DNA of 64,000 bases from contig WEDG01005118.1 of NCBI GenBank assembly GCA_017591395.1, positions 1 to 64,000 on the forward strand. The letters are read 5' to 3'. Below the pieces are notes generated by a model, which was given only the letters and a program-made list of their open reading frames with translations, was not told the DNA's origin and did not search any database. Each line of letters begins with the position of its first letter. Position 1 is the first letter of the stretch. The position numbers were made by a program, and so were the translations under genes. The DNA is from Schistocephalus solidus. Taxonomy: Eukaryota; Platyhelminthes; Cestoda; Diphyllobothriidea; Diphyllobothriidae. This document shows positions 45,690 through 58,640 of the stretch, piece after piece.

Positions 45690-48600
45690 ACTGTCTTGAC
45701 AGTCCGACGGACGTTGTCCGATGATATCCACCGTATGCTCCACAGAAGGCTGGTGAAGGTACGGTGACTTGCGCGTGGATTAGTTTAAGTTTGAGTAGCC
45801 TTGCGCTGCAGCTACCGCACTCTCTACTCCTGGGCGTGTCACCCTGGGCGTGTCACTCCTGGGCGTGTCACCACACCGAACTCAGATCCCACGGAGTGGC
45901 AGTCCCATAAAAGCCACATTAAGAAGGAGCCATTTCATCCTGACTCTCAGTCCGCCAGTCGTCCATTGCGCACAAAACACACGCATTGGGCTGACCACGC
46001 GGTCCAAGTTATCCCGTCAGTTGGCAGCCTTCCAAGTCATGACTGTTAACGCACCATAATAGTTTCAAGGGCATCAGATTTCTATTAGTAAAGAAAATGC
46101 GCTGAGCTGTTGACCTCACTCTCTCCCCGACCCCAAATATCAGACCACAGTCCGAGCTGGTCAGTTGTCTGATGTGGAATTTGGCGCAACTGATAGTGAC
46201 CTCGTCTACGCGTACTGCGTACACAACCTAGCCGCCAAACACAAGCACCAGGATTAAACCACAACAGGGGGTTGAACGGCTCACAGCTCACATATGTGAG
46301 ATAGCCAGATGTCACGTTAAGAAGGAGGCATCGAGGCCTGGTTCCCAGACCACCAGTCAGCCACTCCACACAACACACCTTGAACTGACTGCAAGGTCTG
46401 AGTGTAATTGTCCTTTGGCAAGCTTCTAACCCACGGCGCTTATCGCCCCATGATATTCTCAAGATCAGATCACACATGCAACAGAGGAACCACATGGAAA
46501 AGGAGCGGAGGATCAAAATTGCCTCTCAATCAACTGTGCAGACAGAGAGCATGCTTTTTGTGCTGTTGCGCGTGATAATTTGAAGTGCATAGGCTAATGA
46601 TGAGAGGTGTAGTGTTGTGGTATAGCCTGCAGTGTTCTATCACAGGTTTTCATGGAGCAGCATGAGACCTTATAGGTGCATGTGGTGTGTGAATGTGTGT
46701 GAGTGCAGTGTGAACAGTTGAGTCAGGTGCAGTGGATGTATGTTGGTGCTCCTGCCACTGGTGCGTCGGTTTCTGTGCAATGGAGTCGCAAGTGACCGAC
46801 TAGGCCAATGCGTGATGTGCATGTGCGGTTAAAATAAGGACACGATAGGTCGGGAGGTGCTGAGCCTGGGATATCTGCTGCTGGTACTGGTATTCAAGCC
46901 AATGGGAGGACTATGGGAAGTGTTATTGGGTGTGCAAGATGGCAAGATGGCATCGCGGTGGATTCCGCTTTCGTGGATGCGCATGTGACCGATCAGGCCA
47001 ATGCGATGGGTGAATGCACGTGGGAACGGAGGGCATTGCAGGATGTGGTCTCTGCTCTGAGTTGGTGCTTAAGGTACTAGATGACCACTCTCTGTGCGAT
47101 GGATTCGCAAGTGACCGACCTGGCCGATGCGTGAGGTGAATGTGCGATCGCAATGAGGACAGGTTAGTACCGAGTCCACATCGCTGGTACTGGGGGTGGC
47201 GGTGGTGTTGGAGATAGCAAGCGGCAGGTAGTCGGAGGTGGCCACTAAGGTGGCGGGATTTTGGCAAGTGGTGTTCGTCGCCGTGATCAACGCTATGGGT
47301 GGGGGAGGGAAGATCGTGTTGGTGATCGTGGGCGGCGGGGCATGGATGCATTTGTTATCGGTGCTTTGAGTGGTAGTAGTCATGGAGTTTGAGGCAGGTG
47401 TGGCAGAGGTTGATGTTGTGAGATTGTTGTTGCAATGAGATCGAAGATGTCCGACCAAGCCGATTCGCGGGTGGAATGTGCGTTGAGAGAATGACACGTT
47501 GGCAGGGCTTGGCCATTGGCGGTGTTGATCAGCGGTGCTTGTGACTTGTGAACCGCCCGTTAGGCCTTAGCAGCGGTGATCCGTTTGGTCTACTAGATTG
47601 CTGAACCAGTCTTCACGGACCATTTCCATGCTGGTCTGTCCTTGGTGAGGTCCCCCCAGGTCGTCGGGTTGCTTTGCAGTTGCTTCAGAGATTTCTTCAA
47701 ATTATCCTTTTAGCGTCGTTTTTGAGCTCCCTATCGACGAGCACCCGTAGCGACATCTCCGTAGAAAAGTCGTTTAGGTAGTCGCTCATCGTCCATTCTC
47801 ACCAGGTGGCCGCTCCATCGCCAATTCACATGCCTCAGCATGGCGTGGATGCTGAGGATTCCGGTCCGCTCCAGGACCTCCGTGTCCGGGATTCTGTCTT
47901 GCCATCTCAGCTTCAGAATTCTGTGGAGGCAGCTGAGATGGAAGTGATTCAGCTTCCTGGCTTGGTTCGAGGAGATTAAAAAGGGTGGAGGCCAGTACGC
48001 CGCCCTGCCTCACGCCGTTGGTCCCTGTGAATGCTTTGGATACCGTCCTGTTGTCAGCGACGCGGTCCATTATCCCATCTTGAAGCTGACACAGCATGTG
48101 CATGAACCGCTCAGGAAAGCCGAGTTCCTGCATGATTTTCCATAGTCCAGCGCGATTCACCGTGTCAAAAGCTTTCTTTAGATCCACCATGGTAGTGCTT
48201 AAGTGGGTTTGCATCTCCTGGCACTTCTCTTGTAGTATGCGGGCGGCGAGGATCGTTTCGGCTTTTACGCGGTGTTGGCGGAAGCCACATTGGCTTTCCT
48301 GGAACAGCCCCTGCTCTAGGTGACCGTTCAGGCGATTGAGAAGGATACGTGCGAAGATCTTCCCGATGATTTTGAGCAGTGAGATGCCTCTTTGGTTATC
48401 ACAGAGTTGCCGGTTCCCTCCAGCTTGCAGAGATCGACGATGGTCGCGTCCTTGAAATCCTGAGGAGCTTGTCTTTGGCGCCACATCTCCTGGAAGAGTT
48501 TTGTGAGTTCCGCCATGAACCGGGGCCCGCCGTGCTTGTAGACTTCCGGTGGGATTGCATCGGATCCCGGTGCTTTACCTCTAGAAGTCTGCTGCACAGC

Positions 48601-49160
48601 CCGGATGGTTTCTGGTAGAGAAGGCAGCAGATCCAGGTCATCGTTCGTGTCCACTTGAGGGAGCTGGTCAATGGCAGCATTTGAGATGGCTGATGAGCAA
48701 TTAAGGACACTTCTGAAGTGCTCGGCCCAGCGCTTCAGAATTTGCGATTTCTCTGTCAGCAGTGTTGTGCCGTCAGAGATGAGCAGCGGTACGGTTCCCT
48801 TGACGCAAGGGTCGTAGATGGCCTTGATGGCCTTGACAAAGTTTTTTATTTTATTGCGGTCCGTATACCTCTGGGTTTCCTCAGCCTTTCGCATCATCCA
48901 GGCGTCCTGCATCTTCCGCAGCCGTTGCCGTACAAGGCGGTGGCATCTGAAGAAGGCTGCTTTGCTGGCGTCAGTCCGAAGGTCCATGTAGGCTTTGTGT
49001 AGTCCATTCTTCTCCGCGAGTAAGTTGCTGATGTTGGCGTCATTGTCATCAAACCAGTCCTGGTGTGGAAGGCGTGCGTGCCCGGGGAATTTGAGAGCGG
49101 TGAACTGGATGACATTCCGCAATTGACAACATCGTGTCTACATGGTGTCACTATCATCTG
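45690..49160 (-). pseudogene. zinc-finger LINE, copy 2: reverse transcriptase, C2H2 fingers and 3' tail, palm deleted
   Basis: Read from 49160 downward, a 264-codon segment (48328-49122) has KIKNFVKAIKAIYDP, EKSQILKRWAEHFRSVLN, GKAPGSDAIPPEVYKHGG and QDFKDATIV. The next frame (47786-48484) has RGISLLKIIGKIFARILLNR, ESQCGFRQHR, MVDLKKAFDTVNRAGLW and GVRQGGVLASTLFNLL. At this point about 550 bp present in copy 1, including FADD, is missing. The frame then runs out of phase through the post-palm region. Fingers follow at 46740-47497: a first unit RTFHPRIGLVGHLRSHC, CPHCDRTFTSRIGQVGHLRI, a RAFTHRIGLIGHMRI unit and a decayed last unit. The 3' tail occupies 45690-46520. The deletion makes it inactive. 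Confidence 0.8.
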
Positions 49161-50367
49161 GAGCCTGGAGGTCCTACAGTTTCTGGGTTATTTGGCTGCT
49201 AAAATTTAAACAATGAACAGGCAAATTTAATAAAAGAGTATTTAACTTACCTGACGGTTGCTTACCTTTAGGTTTTCGTCGCAATTGAATTCAGAGCCTG
49301 CTTTTTCGCAATATATGCTGTCCTTTGCACTCCGATCTGCTTCTACGTCTGTCGATTTCTTTCAACTAAAATAATGGGCATTAGAAATCTGAACCCGCAT
49401 GGGCTCCCTCTCCATCTCCCCAAGGCTCTTTTCTGCTTTATATACGATTTTATGCACTCCTTTGTAACCTATACTGTTGTTTTCGACCTTGCCGGTCGCA
49501 GGGATTGACTACACAGTATAAAAACACAACACATTGTTTAGGAAATGGAAGCTCCCGTTAATGCCCTCAGCTCAACTAACCCGACAGTATCTTTTTATTT
49601 CTGCTCTGAGTCAGGCCTTTTTTTGGATTGCTTTCCTTGGACTTTCCCAAAGCAACAACAAAGGCAGACAACAAAAATAGAGGCATAAATGCTTGCCAAG
49701 GAACCTGTGGAGGCGACAGCTTACCTCTTCCCCTGTGGTTAAAAATCGAGTTAGTGGACAAAGGGCAGCAGTGGAATAAACAGTCACAGTTATAGCCTTA
49801 TCTACACTCGTGGTATGAATGTCAGCCCGTAACTCTGAATCGACAGAGAAGATATTTTGCTGAAAGAAGCGGCGAGACGAGTCAGTCATGAAGAAGAAAA
49901 TGCGGCCACCATACTTGTTTGGCTTTTCTGATGCACACTCGAATTCCTATTCGGAGGCGAAATCAGATTGGGGTAGTGTTTTGCTGCTGCAGCTGTTATT
50001 GGTGGTGGCGGTGATGGTGGTGGGGATGGTGTGAACGCTTGATGGAGGCGGGAATTCGAACTTAATTAACAGCTTCGGTGCGGCCTCGATAATTCGCCCA
50101 TCGGATACTATGCGTTTTAACGGCCTCACGCATTTGGGGTAATCTGTCTCTCTGTTTTATTCAGCCATAACGCTTAGCTTCGGTGTCGATGGATTAAACG
50201 GAATGCATTGTTTAAAAAACCACCCTGCATGTCATCAAGGGACAGAAGTAACATCCAATATTAACATTCACGCTGCTACGCACTATAAATTAAATGAAAT
50301 CTTCAGACACGCCTTCAAAAGAGACATTTAAGTGAAGCACAATACCGAGTTGCCAAGTGGTCGTTTA
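49161..50367. other. no gene recognised
   Basis: Non-coding between two LINE remnants. Short ORFs at 49576-49889 and a GGTGGTGG-rich patch near 50000 have no recognisable meaning. Confidence 0.4.
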
Positions 50368-50730
50368 TACGACAGTTCGACCCTCGGTTTTGACGAGGTC
50401 CACCGTGTGCTGCACAGCATGGTGGTACAGAGGCGCTGACTTGCACGTGGGTTACTTTTAAGTGACAGTAGACTTGCGCAGAATCTATCGCACTGTCCTC
50501 TTCCCTCACCCGTATGTGCCCCATGTCAAGACAGAGTCAAGAAGATCTGGGGCGGAATCGGACGGAGGGGACTAGTGCCCCACCTGGTTCGGCTCCACGA
50601 GGTCGGAGTGCCCTAAGGCCACATTACGAAGGAGCCATTGCAGCCTGACTCTCAGTCTGCTAGTCAGCCACAAACACACAGTGGGTTGACCGCGCGGTCC
50701 GAGTTATCCCGTAAGTTGGCCACCGCTGGC
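50368..50730 (-). mobile_element. 5'-truncated tail of the zinc-finger LINE
   Basis: + strand landmarks: ACGACAGTTCGACCCTCGG (LINE 3' terminus), GTGACAGTAGACTTGCGC, GTCAAGACAGAGTCAAGAAG and ATTACGAAGGAGCCATTGCA. It starts at the same 3' terminus as other copies and is cut off near 50730. Confidence 0.65.
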
Positions 50731-51324
50731 TGGACGGAATCATTATGACTATTGGATGAGAAACCTTTCTGCCAATAGCACTAATCACAGTCAGTATAAA
50801 AATCCATACTTTCACAGTGTGCGATTTTTACAAGATTATTCAATTATTGTGCCAAGCAAATTTAACCATATCTACCTGAATGAGGACAGACAGATCAGTA
50901 TTTTATAGAATGGATCCCATTTAATCCATCCACGCCGAGTCCAAGTGTTATTGGTGAAGTAAACAGACGGCCAGATTACCCAAGTTGCCTGAGGCCGTTA
51001 TACCGCGCAGTGAAGCAAAAGTTGAATTATCGATCTGCACCAAAGCTGTTAATTTTGTTCGAATTCTCGCCTCCACCAAGCATTCACATAACAACCACCA
51101 CCACTGTAGACACCTTCAATGGTCTATCGGTCCCGAGGAGTAAAGTCGCTCATGAGCCTTAATAGCTAACCGATAAATGAGACTTGAAAGACCGCATGAT
51201 AAATACATACCGTTCGGCAGTAACGTTGGCTGTCCGCAATGCTTTGTAAATGTTTAACCCCTTATCCCTAACTTCCGAAAGGACAGTTCAACTGACGCGG
51301 ACGACAATGGCTTCCGGGCGCTCC

Positions 51325-51450
51325 TCGAAGTGGGTGCACTTGCGTTTAAATTCATTCAAACTGAAGTAGACTTGTGCAGCGCTTACCATACACTCCCATC
51401 CCTCACTCTGCAAGACAGTGGGAAGATGACCGGAAGTGGAAAATTAAAAC
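51325..51450 (-). mobile_element. degraded zinc-finger LINE tail fragment
   Basis: CACTTGCGTTTAAATTCATT, GTAGACTTGTGCAGCGCTTA and AAGATGACCGGAAGTGG follow the order of the LINE tail but are strongly diverged. Confidence 0.4.
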
Positions 51451-51789
51451 TAAACAGCCCATATACGCGCATACTTTCCCCGCCCTCTTACCCACTCCAC
51501 ATACGTCAGGCTTCTGTTTGGGCGGGGGTTCCGGTTTGGAATAGGTGAGTAGGAGCCACTATTGTAGTGCGACTCCTGTCGCATGCTGTATCGCTGTACA
51601 TACCTGCGCTCACCACTACCAGTATGCTTCTCGGCCAATGACAGCTGCCCAAACCGACATCAATGCCCACTCGGACATGCCCTAGCTCATGGCGCTATGA
51701 CGACCGCCCCACGCTCATGGCTTCGGATGTTTGCCCTCGTCCGGCTGCCAATTCGGTCCCATCTTTCTGCACAGAATATAATATCATCG

Positions 51790-51950
51790 CAACTGGCTCC
51801 CGACTTTTTTGCTTCGGGACTGGACCTAAAGATCGCAGTCGAGGCCCGGATGGTGCAACACCTGGGGCTGGGTACGACTGGTTGATGAGGGCTTATACGC
51901 CAGAAACGGCTATTCCAAGCTCCTTATATTTTTTCGGTAACGTTACTCTG
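51790..51950 (+). repeat. solitary tRNA-headed repeat relic
   Basis: GATCGCAGTCGAGGCCCGG, then GGGTACGACTGGTTGATGAG and CGCCAGAAACGGCTATTCC correspond to the B-box region and hammerhead segment of the 305-bp unit. The core C3 is changed to T. Confidence 0.55.
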
Positions 51951-52549
51951 TCTACAGAAGTATTTTTTTACTGTTAGTAAAGCTACCCAATCGGAAACAA
52001 GAATATCACCATTATGACCTTGATTCAGTGAAGTTGCCAGTTAAAAACATACCTATGGATACCAATGAAGGTTTTCTCAGTGTTGAGGGAAACTGCAGTA
52101 AGAAGGAGGACGCAGAATCAAAAAAAAAACAGAAGATAACCAGTTCGGTCGCATAGGAGTAATTTGTCCCTGACCCAAACTTTCCTCTTTAAAGAGGGTA
52201 TCTCAACGCTTAAATTATGAGGGAAGACCCTAGCCACTACGAAATTCTGGTCCGCTCCCGTAGAAGGATAGATGAAGTGGGACGCGAGTTGGTAGGATAG
52301 TTTACTCTGGATAGAACTATTGGAGAAGGAGTTGGAAGAGGTTGACTGCCGGATGAGAGCACGTCGGGCCACCGCGACGGCGACCTCCTGACTGTGAGAC
52401 CGTGCGGAGTCGCCACAAGGCCTCCAGTGAGGTCATGTGTGAATCAGCCTTGACGATGATTGGCCAAATTGGAGAGACAGGATTGGACAGGACCAGACAG
52501 CCGCTGCTGTGCATGTAGTCGCGAGAGGTTCAGCTTTGCAACATGCGCA

Positions 52550-52795
52550 CAGAGTCGGGTCCACCGTGTGCTCAACAGCATGGTGGCGCAGTGATGGTGA
52601 CATGCGCGTGCATTTGTTTGAAGAGATCGTAGACGAGCCCTGCATCTCCCGCACTCTCTCCCTTCCCTCCCCAAATCCTGCACCTGGTGTCAAGACCCAG
52701 TCAAGAAGACCGGGCGGGATTAGACGCAGGTGGCTGGCTCGGCACGATTATGCACCTACGCCTATCGCCATATCTCGCCCCCCCTCCAAGTGAGG
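52550..52795 (-). mobile_element. 5'-truncated tail of the zinc-finger LINE
   Basis: + strand landmarks: GTCCACCGTGTGCTCAACAG, GTGACATGCGCGTGCATTTG and AGTCAAGAAGACCGGGCGGG. Only the 3'-most 240 bp of the tail remain. Confidence 0.6.
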
Positions 52796-53840
52796 AATTT
52801 TTATTTGGGAGCGCACCCCGAATGACGCCTGTCATAACCTGACCTAGCCCCTACTTTGTCTCAGCGTATCTACATCGCGGCCCGTCTGGGTGAGAGAGTA
52901 GACTGAAGGCAGCAGGCATCTGCAGACGAATGCACTTGGATGTGACGTCTGCTCGTCTTGCAGATAGACGTACAACAGACAGTAGGCCTTCTAGGCTGTA
53001 TTAGATCATAATGCAGTTATTTCTCAAGCGATTACACTCGCTACCCGGTAACATTCGCAAGGATCGAAACCTACCGTGACCTCCGACGGTTTGTCTGGCG
53101 CACGCATTGAGTCCTCATTTTTGGGTGTCCATTATTGCAGTTGTTTGCCAAGTGTAGAGGGATTTAGTTACAACCTAGTAGATGGGCGTTATTTTCCACC
53201 AGTCGCAGGTACTCAGTCAGTTGCCAGGGCGTTGGCAAGCCGAAATGACAAGGAAGCGATTGTACTGCTCTGTGCTGTGAATACGGGTTTAGCTGTCTTC
53301 AATGCCTGAACGTTGTTAGTAAAATCACTTGGTGGGGAAAAACCGCTTGTAACGACTTCCCACGAAAATTACATGGTTAGTGGACAATTCATAGGCAGGA
53401 CGACGAAAACACACACTGACTAATGAAGACACGAAGGTTCGGTGAGTCCGCTAAGCATGTCTGTCAGAACTTTAGAAGGAACTGTAGGTTGCGCCACTTG
53501 AGAGAACTGAAGTTTGAGTTAATTAGTCACAGGAGGCATCTTACTTGTTGTATGTCATACTGCAAAACGAGCGTATGTCATATCTGGGTGCTGGTAGAGG
53601 CCGGTAATTCGTCAATTCCAGTCTCTATGCCTTCAGTACTATGAGATTCAAAGATGTCACTAACGCGTTGCTTGCGATGGTATTGTTGCATGTATTCGGT
53701 TTTCGATAAACCGGATTAATTAGCTCCCAAGTCGTTCTGTTCCCTAAACTGAGGCTGACAATCTCATAAATTGAGGTAGATAAGGCTGTTGCTGCAAAGC
53801 CGTTTTGTTCCAAGGGGTTCACATGTGATACCCGTCTAAT

Positions 53841-53970
53841 CCTTCAGTCTTCTCCTCTTCCTCCTCCTCCTTCTTCTTCTTCTTCTTCTACCTCTTTTGC
53901 TTCTTTCTTCTTGTCTTTTCTTCTTCTTCTTCTTCTTCTTCTTCTTCTTCTTCGTCTTCTTTACCTTTAC
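53841..53970 (+). repeat. polypyrimidine CTT/CTC microsatellite
   Basis: An almost pure pyrimidine strand with long CTT runs, able to form a triplex (H-DNA) and likely variable in length. Confidence 0.9.
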
Positions 53971-55378
53971 GATTAGAAGTATGAGATCGAAAGAATTATT
54001 TACTGCATTCTTGTTTCCGCGTCTTCCTTCCTCCCAAAAGTAAGGAAACCTATACTCATATGCCTATAGATGGGAAAAAATATTACCTAAGGTGGCGTTG
54101 TAAAGCTGATCTGCGTGGCACCTAAATCCCATTTCGCACACGGATGCTGCCCTCCGATAATGACTCCATCCGACCATCTGTTTGAAGCACGCTTACAAAA
54201 CTCCTTTTTAACGAAGATTTGCTGGCATAAAAAAACTTAAGTCTACCGCCGATGACTTTCTACGTCATCATCAAATCTGTAATTTGATGTTAAGGGTTAG
54301 TACTGTTATAATTCACGTGGGTGCCATCGCCACATGGGGAGTTACCAACTGTGGGAAGAATGAGGGTTAGGATGAATTAAATGGCCTTCTTAACAGGAAC
54401 CAGCCACAATACAGGTGTCTTTGCGTCAATTCCAGGGAGAATATGTTAAAGGCTACGTTTAATGTTTACGTTAGTGGTAATGTACGGTTGACAAAACGGA
54501 AATGTTTACTTCTCCGTGAATTATGCGTAGAGCCGCCATGATTACTTTTGCGGACGTCCATATTCCCGGGTTCCTGTTTAGGGGGCCATATAAATAATCC
54601 TTGCCAGAATTACATCGCTGAAGGATGGAGCGTCAGACAGCAATGAATCCTGGATAATTTGAACTTTATGAAACTCTAACACATTTCAGTTCCTAACCGC
54701 TCATGTGGTATATCAAGCTGGTGGACGGACGATACCGTGTCTCAATGCAGTCGTTTGCATTTGAGTACTTTCTTCAGAAAACGTCTAAACGGTGTCAGGG
54801 TACAGAGACAGGAAATGAGAACAGGAACCACATGCAATATAGGTAAGGTTCAGGATTATGCTTAGGGTTAATTGTTGGGTATGTGATAACTGTACGGTCA
54901 GATGCGTAAAAAATCCCCACTGCAATGCCTGGATTGCTGACGCATCTGACAAAACCGATAGTGACTCAGGAAGATATCGTTTTTTTTCCGCCCCATGCCG
55001 CCTCGAGCTTTGTGAATGATGTTTGTTGATCAGTAGCGTTAAAGTACCGTTGTCCCAACTCTCCGAGATTGGTTCAGAGGAGTTTCAATTGAGAGTTAAC
55101 GTCTAGTGTTATCGAGGACGACAACATCGGAATCCGTTTAAGATAATTCTTAAATATCTTGCTTCATTGTAACTATGAGACGTTCGAGGGTTTTGGAGCG
55201 TTTATACGATCAGAAGGGAAATGGTGTAGGCGGCAATGAGCCCATGTTCGTTACACTGCGTCACCAATGTTATGCTTCCAAACACAGAAGACTGGCTGTA
55301 AGCGGGGCATGTACTGAGAACGGGAAACAGCACAATTGTCTTGGCGACAGGGTGGGGTGACTGGCAAAGGCGCAAATT

Positions 55379-55501
55379 TCATAGGCTGAAGGGTGGTCCA
55401 TCAAATCGAAGGTCAACTGGCGTACACGACCTTGAAAGTTGCTTTGTTGTGCAGGCGGGGCGTGACGTTTAGGCCGTGCCAGCAGCAGACACTGCAGTAT
55501 G
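55379..55501 (+). repeat. dispersed repeat, copy 2 (copy 1 at 29038-29165)
   Basis: CATAGGCTGAAGGGTGG, GGTCAACTGGCGTACACGAC and CCTTGAAAGTTGCTTTGT in the same order as the first copy, ending in CACTGCAGTA. Confidence 0.65.
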
Positions 55502-56727
55502 GTTAAAGATTATAGTAGCGTTAAGTTTAAGACTACGGTTCAGGTGCATTTAAGGGCTGGTGTTAAGATTAGCACACAAAAAAAAATTACGCTTCGTGGA
55601 ATCGTGCGCAGGTTCACCGTATTAGGGCCATACAGGTCATTCCTACCGATGTTCAGAGAGAGTAGAATACTTTGTAGGGGCCGGGCCTCACCTGCATTTA
55701 AAAGTTCCAGCAGGGGGATGGCAATTCTTCAAATTCAATCTCCGCAACCTCAGTACTATGAGACTCAACGACTTCACTGCCGTGTCAAGGTCATGCGTAG
55801 ACGAACAAATTTGTCAGACTCAACACCCGCACCCACCTCGGGTGGCCTGGACACTGCCTTTCCGTCTACGTTAGGAAACTGAGCGGGGAGAGTGCGCGAT
55901 AGATTCATCGCAAATCTGCCCCACTATTAACGAATTCATGGGCCAGTCACCTGTGCTGTGTACACTGTGTCGAGCACGCGGGTACTCAATCAAGCCATGG
56001 CAGTTAGCAATAAAAGTCCAGTTCTAGGTTGTTTACAAAGTTTCCAGGTGGTCTGTTTTGTGTAACTGCACAGCAAAATGCATAGTATCTGTTATCTTCT
56101 GCCGAATAATTTTGAAAATTCTCCACGGCTATCTCTTGCAAAATGCCATTCTACCTTCTTGCACGTTGTTCCCTACCTTCTTTGTTTTTCCCCTGCCCAC
56201 TTGAACTGAACTTCTTTGTTTATTCCCATCGAATTTAATCTTGAAACGTTGTATTGTTTGTGCACACGCGTGTGACAGACGCTTGCGAACACACGTCGTT
56301 TTTGTCGCCTAGTTTCAGACATTATATTTGGCCGACTCCTTTGTTTTGACTGCAGATATCTACCGTTGACGTTTGTATTTGCTTTATTCTGTATTATTTT
56401 ATTTATTATAAGTACCTTACTAAACCCAATTGTTGTTTGAATTTCGCGTTTACATGCACGTTATTTTGGGATACTGAATCGTCAAACACAGTATCTCTAA
56501 ATCTCAATGTGCAGTCATCGTGTTACTCATGAATAACTTGGACGTATATGGACCGTATTTTGGAACTTTTGAAGCACAGTTTCTAATATGTGACAGTTTG
56601 CATGAGTTCGGTTGATTCTGGGTACTTGGTAAATGCGATGTTAGGGATACCTTGTAGGACCGCCTAAACAGGAAGCGGTTCACCCGCTTAAAAAAGCCAC
56701 ACAAACGGCAAATTTCAAGAAGAGAAA

Positions 56728-57018
56728 ATATACTCGTGTCTTAACGCTAACTCTTACCCTAACATAAAACTAAACTGTTACCTTAATCTGAACCCTAGCC
56801 TTATCCTAAACCTAAACCCTGCAGTTAGCACCATAATAATCTTACCCCTTGGTCTACTTACGACCTTAACCCCAACTCTGATCTTAAACCTAACCCCAAA
56901 CTTAACTCTAACGCTCACCTTAATCCCAAACGTTATTTCCTTGGAAGGTAGCATAAAGCCATCTGTATTGTGGACGGTTCCTCTTTCAGTGTCCTGTTTA
57001 GGCGGGCATATTTAGCTT
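56728..57018 (+). repeat. telomere-like dispersed repeat, copy 1
   Basis: Starts CGTGTCTTAACGCTAAC, continues as irregular CCCTAA/CCTTAA words for about 200 bp, and closes with GTCCTGTTTAGGCGGGCATA. The copy at 57751-58046 has the same start, interior and end, so the telomere-like part belongs to a mobile or duplicated unit. Confidence 0.7.
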
Positions 57019-57750
57019 TGTCGGGCACGCAGGGGTCAACGCCGTGGTTGAAGTGTCAGTCAAACCACGACATCTGCATCTTGCAGCAGCAGACAACATG
57101 GCAGACAACCTGTTAGAACCGCTGCCGAGCCTTCAGGCCAAGCACATGCGGAAAAGCCGACAGTGCTGTGGCTGAAAGTCGCTCTCGTAAGGACGAATGA
57201 ATGCGCTCAGGGATAGCACGCAGGATCGATAGGGGGCATTTCACAGGCATGTCTGGTGAGGGGAGACGCTCCGGCTCAGGTTGGCTCGCATAGCGCCTCT
57301 GTGTTGTAGTTACCACTTAGGGCTGCTTTTTTCATCTAATCCCACTGTCTTTTGTGAGGACTTATCTACAGTAGGTGTCGGGAACTGTGAAACAGAATAT
57401 CACTACGGTGAACTTGCAACACACAACAGTGTCACGACCGTTTTCGGCTGAGAACGGTCCAAGAGACCCGTATTGAGCACTGGTGGGAAATCACTGATTA
57501 GGCCGTATTTACCTGAATGTTTGAGACGCCCGCATGAGTATTTGGGTGCACTAAAAGTTTCGCCGTCTCAGAGCTAGTGCTTACAAAATATGCAGCATGA
57601 TAAAAATCTGTGAGGACCGAGGGAAAAAAAAACATTTGAAAGTGTCTACTATAGAAAAGCATTCAGCAGAATGTTCAGATTCGGAAAATGATTTTGGGCT
57701 GCAGGAATAGCAACCCCTGCCGGCTTACAATAGGTGATCCTTCGGGTTAA

Positions 57751-58046
57751 TATACGTGTGTCTTAACGCTAACACTAGGCCTAACATAAAACCAAACTGT
57801 CACCTTAATCTTAACCCTAGCCATACGCTAAACCGAAACCCTACAAGTAACATGATCATACCCTTAACCATAAGCATAGTTATGACCCTAATCCCAAAAC
57901 TAACCTTAACCTCAAACTGAAACATAACCCTAGACCTATCCTTAGGGCTCACTTTAATACTAAACATACGATCCTTGGAATTTAGCGCACAGTCAAATGT
58001 ATTGTCGACAGTTCCTTTTCTCTTGTCCTGTTTAGGCAGCAATACA
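57751..58046 (+). repeat. telomere-like dispersed repeat, copy 2
   Basis: Starts CGTGTGTCTTAACGCTAAC and ends GTCCTGTTTAGGCAGCAATA. A related end (TTCCTGTTTAGGGGGCCATA) is also seen near 54570. Confidence 0.7.
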
Positions 58047-58338
58047 AGGCATCCTTACCAATGTGATGAGAAAGAAGCCTTTCGGATATTTTGATTTTAG
58101 CTTTCTCATTGGGATAACCATGTTGCTAACTGGAGCAGGCAATTGCGCCGTGTTGGAATTCGGGCTTGCAGAACTTGGATCGTAACCTACCTATTCAACT
58201 GACAGCGAAACGTTCTGCCTACGGCACTTTCAACTGAATTATGCACCCAGATCATACACGTATCAGGTCGATCTACTGAGTCACCCGTGGGAGCTGTCAT
58301 GAGCGGATGATGTGCAACAATTCAATAGCAACCGTGGA

Positions 58339-58640
58339 TCATGTAATGGTAGCGGCTGATTGACGGAGACTGAAAGGAGAGTGCCGATCGATAATGGAAC
58401 TGCAGTGTAACTTACATGCATTGTGCGCCGAGGTGTGTACTATGGATCCAGTTGTTTCTGCTGTTACCGGTCTTTGCAACACCCCACCAGAATATCCCTT
58501 CTCGTGAAGCAGTTTCTGGAGCCTTCTAAGCTTCTCCTCGATGCCGTCTGTCGAACAACGTTTTGATCTAGCTCTTTGCGCCAAACAGCGGACTAGATCA
58601 CGTTTTGTTGGGCAGGGAGGCGATACGGAACTGCCGAAGT
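58339..58640 (-). pseudogene. reverse-transcriptase tail relic, Penelope-like
   Basis: The minus strand reads TKRDLVRCLAQRARSKRCS, then EEKLRRLQKLLHEKGYSGG. This resembles the segment after the RT palm in Penelope-like proteins, where KR..VR.L..RA...CS is followed by an E..xLxxLL.xNGYP motif. Nothing else of the element is recognisable nearby. It is only an 80-residue match by eye, and another retroelement class is possible. Confidence 0.35.

Larger units (their letters stand above)
52796..56727. other. no gene recognised
   Basis: About 3.9 kb without a supported gene. It contains a pyrimidine tract (53841-53970), telomere-like words near 54840-54890, and a dispersed repeat at 55379-55501. 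The 127-codon ORF at 55499-55882 has no domain and begins inside repeat sequence. Confidence 0.45.

Noticed and set aside
55499..55882. 127-codon ORF as a gene
   Set aside because: It starts inside a dispersed repeat, has no domain or splice context, and its composition matches non-coding surroundings.
56740..57970. Chromosome end or true interstitial telomere
   Set aside because: The words are irregular and lie within a unit with conserved unique ends, so a dispersed repeat is the simpler reading.
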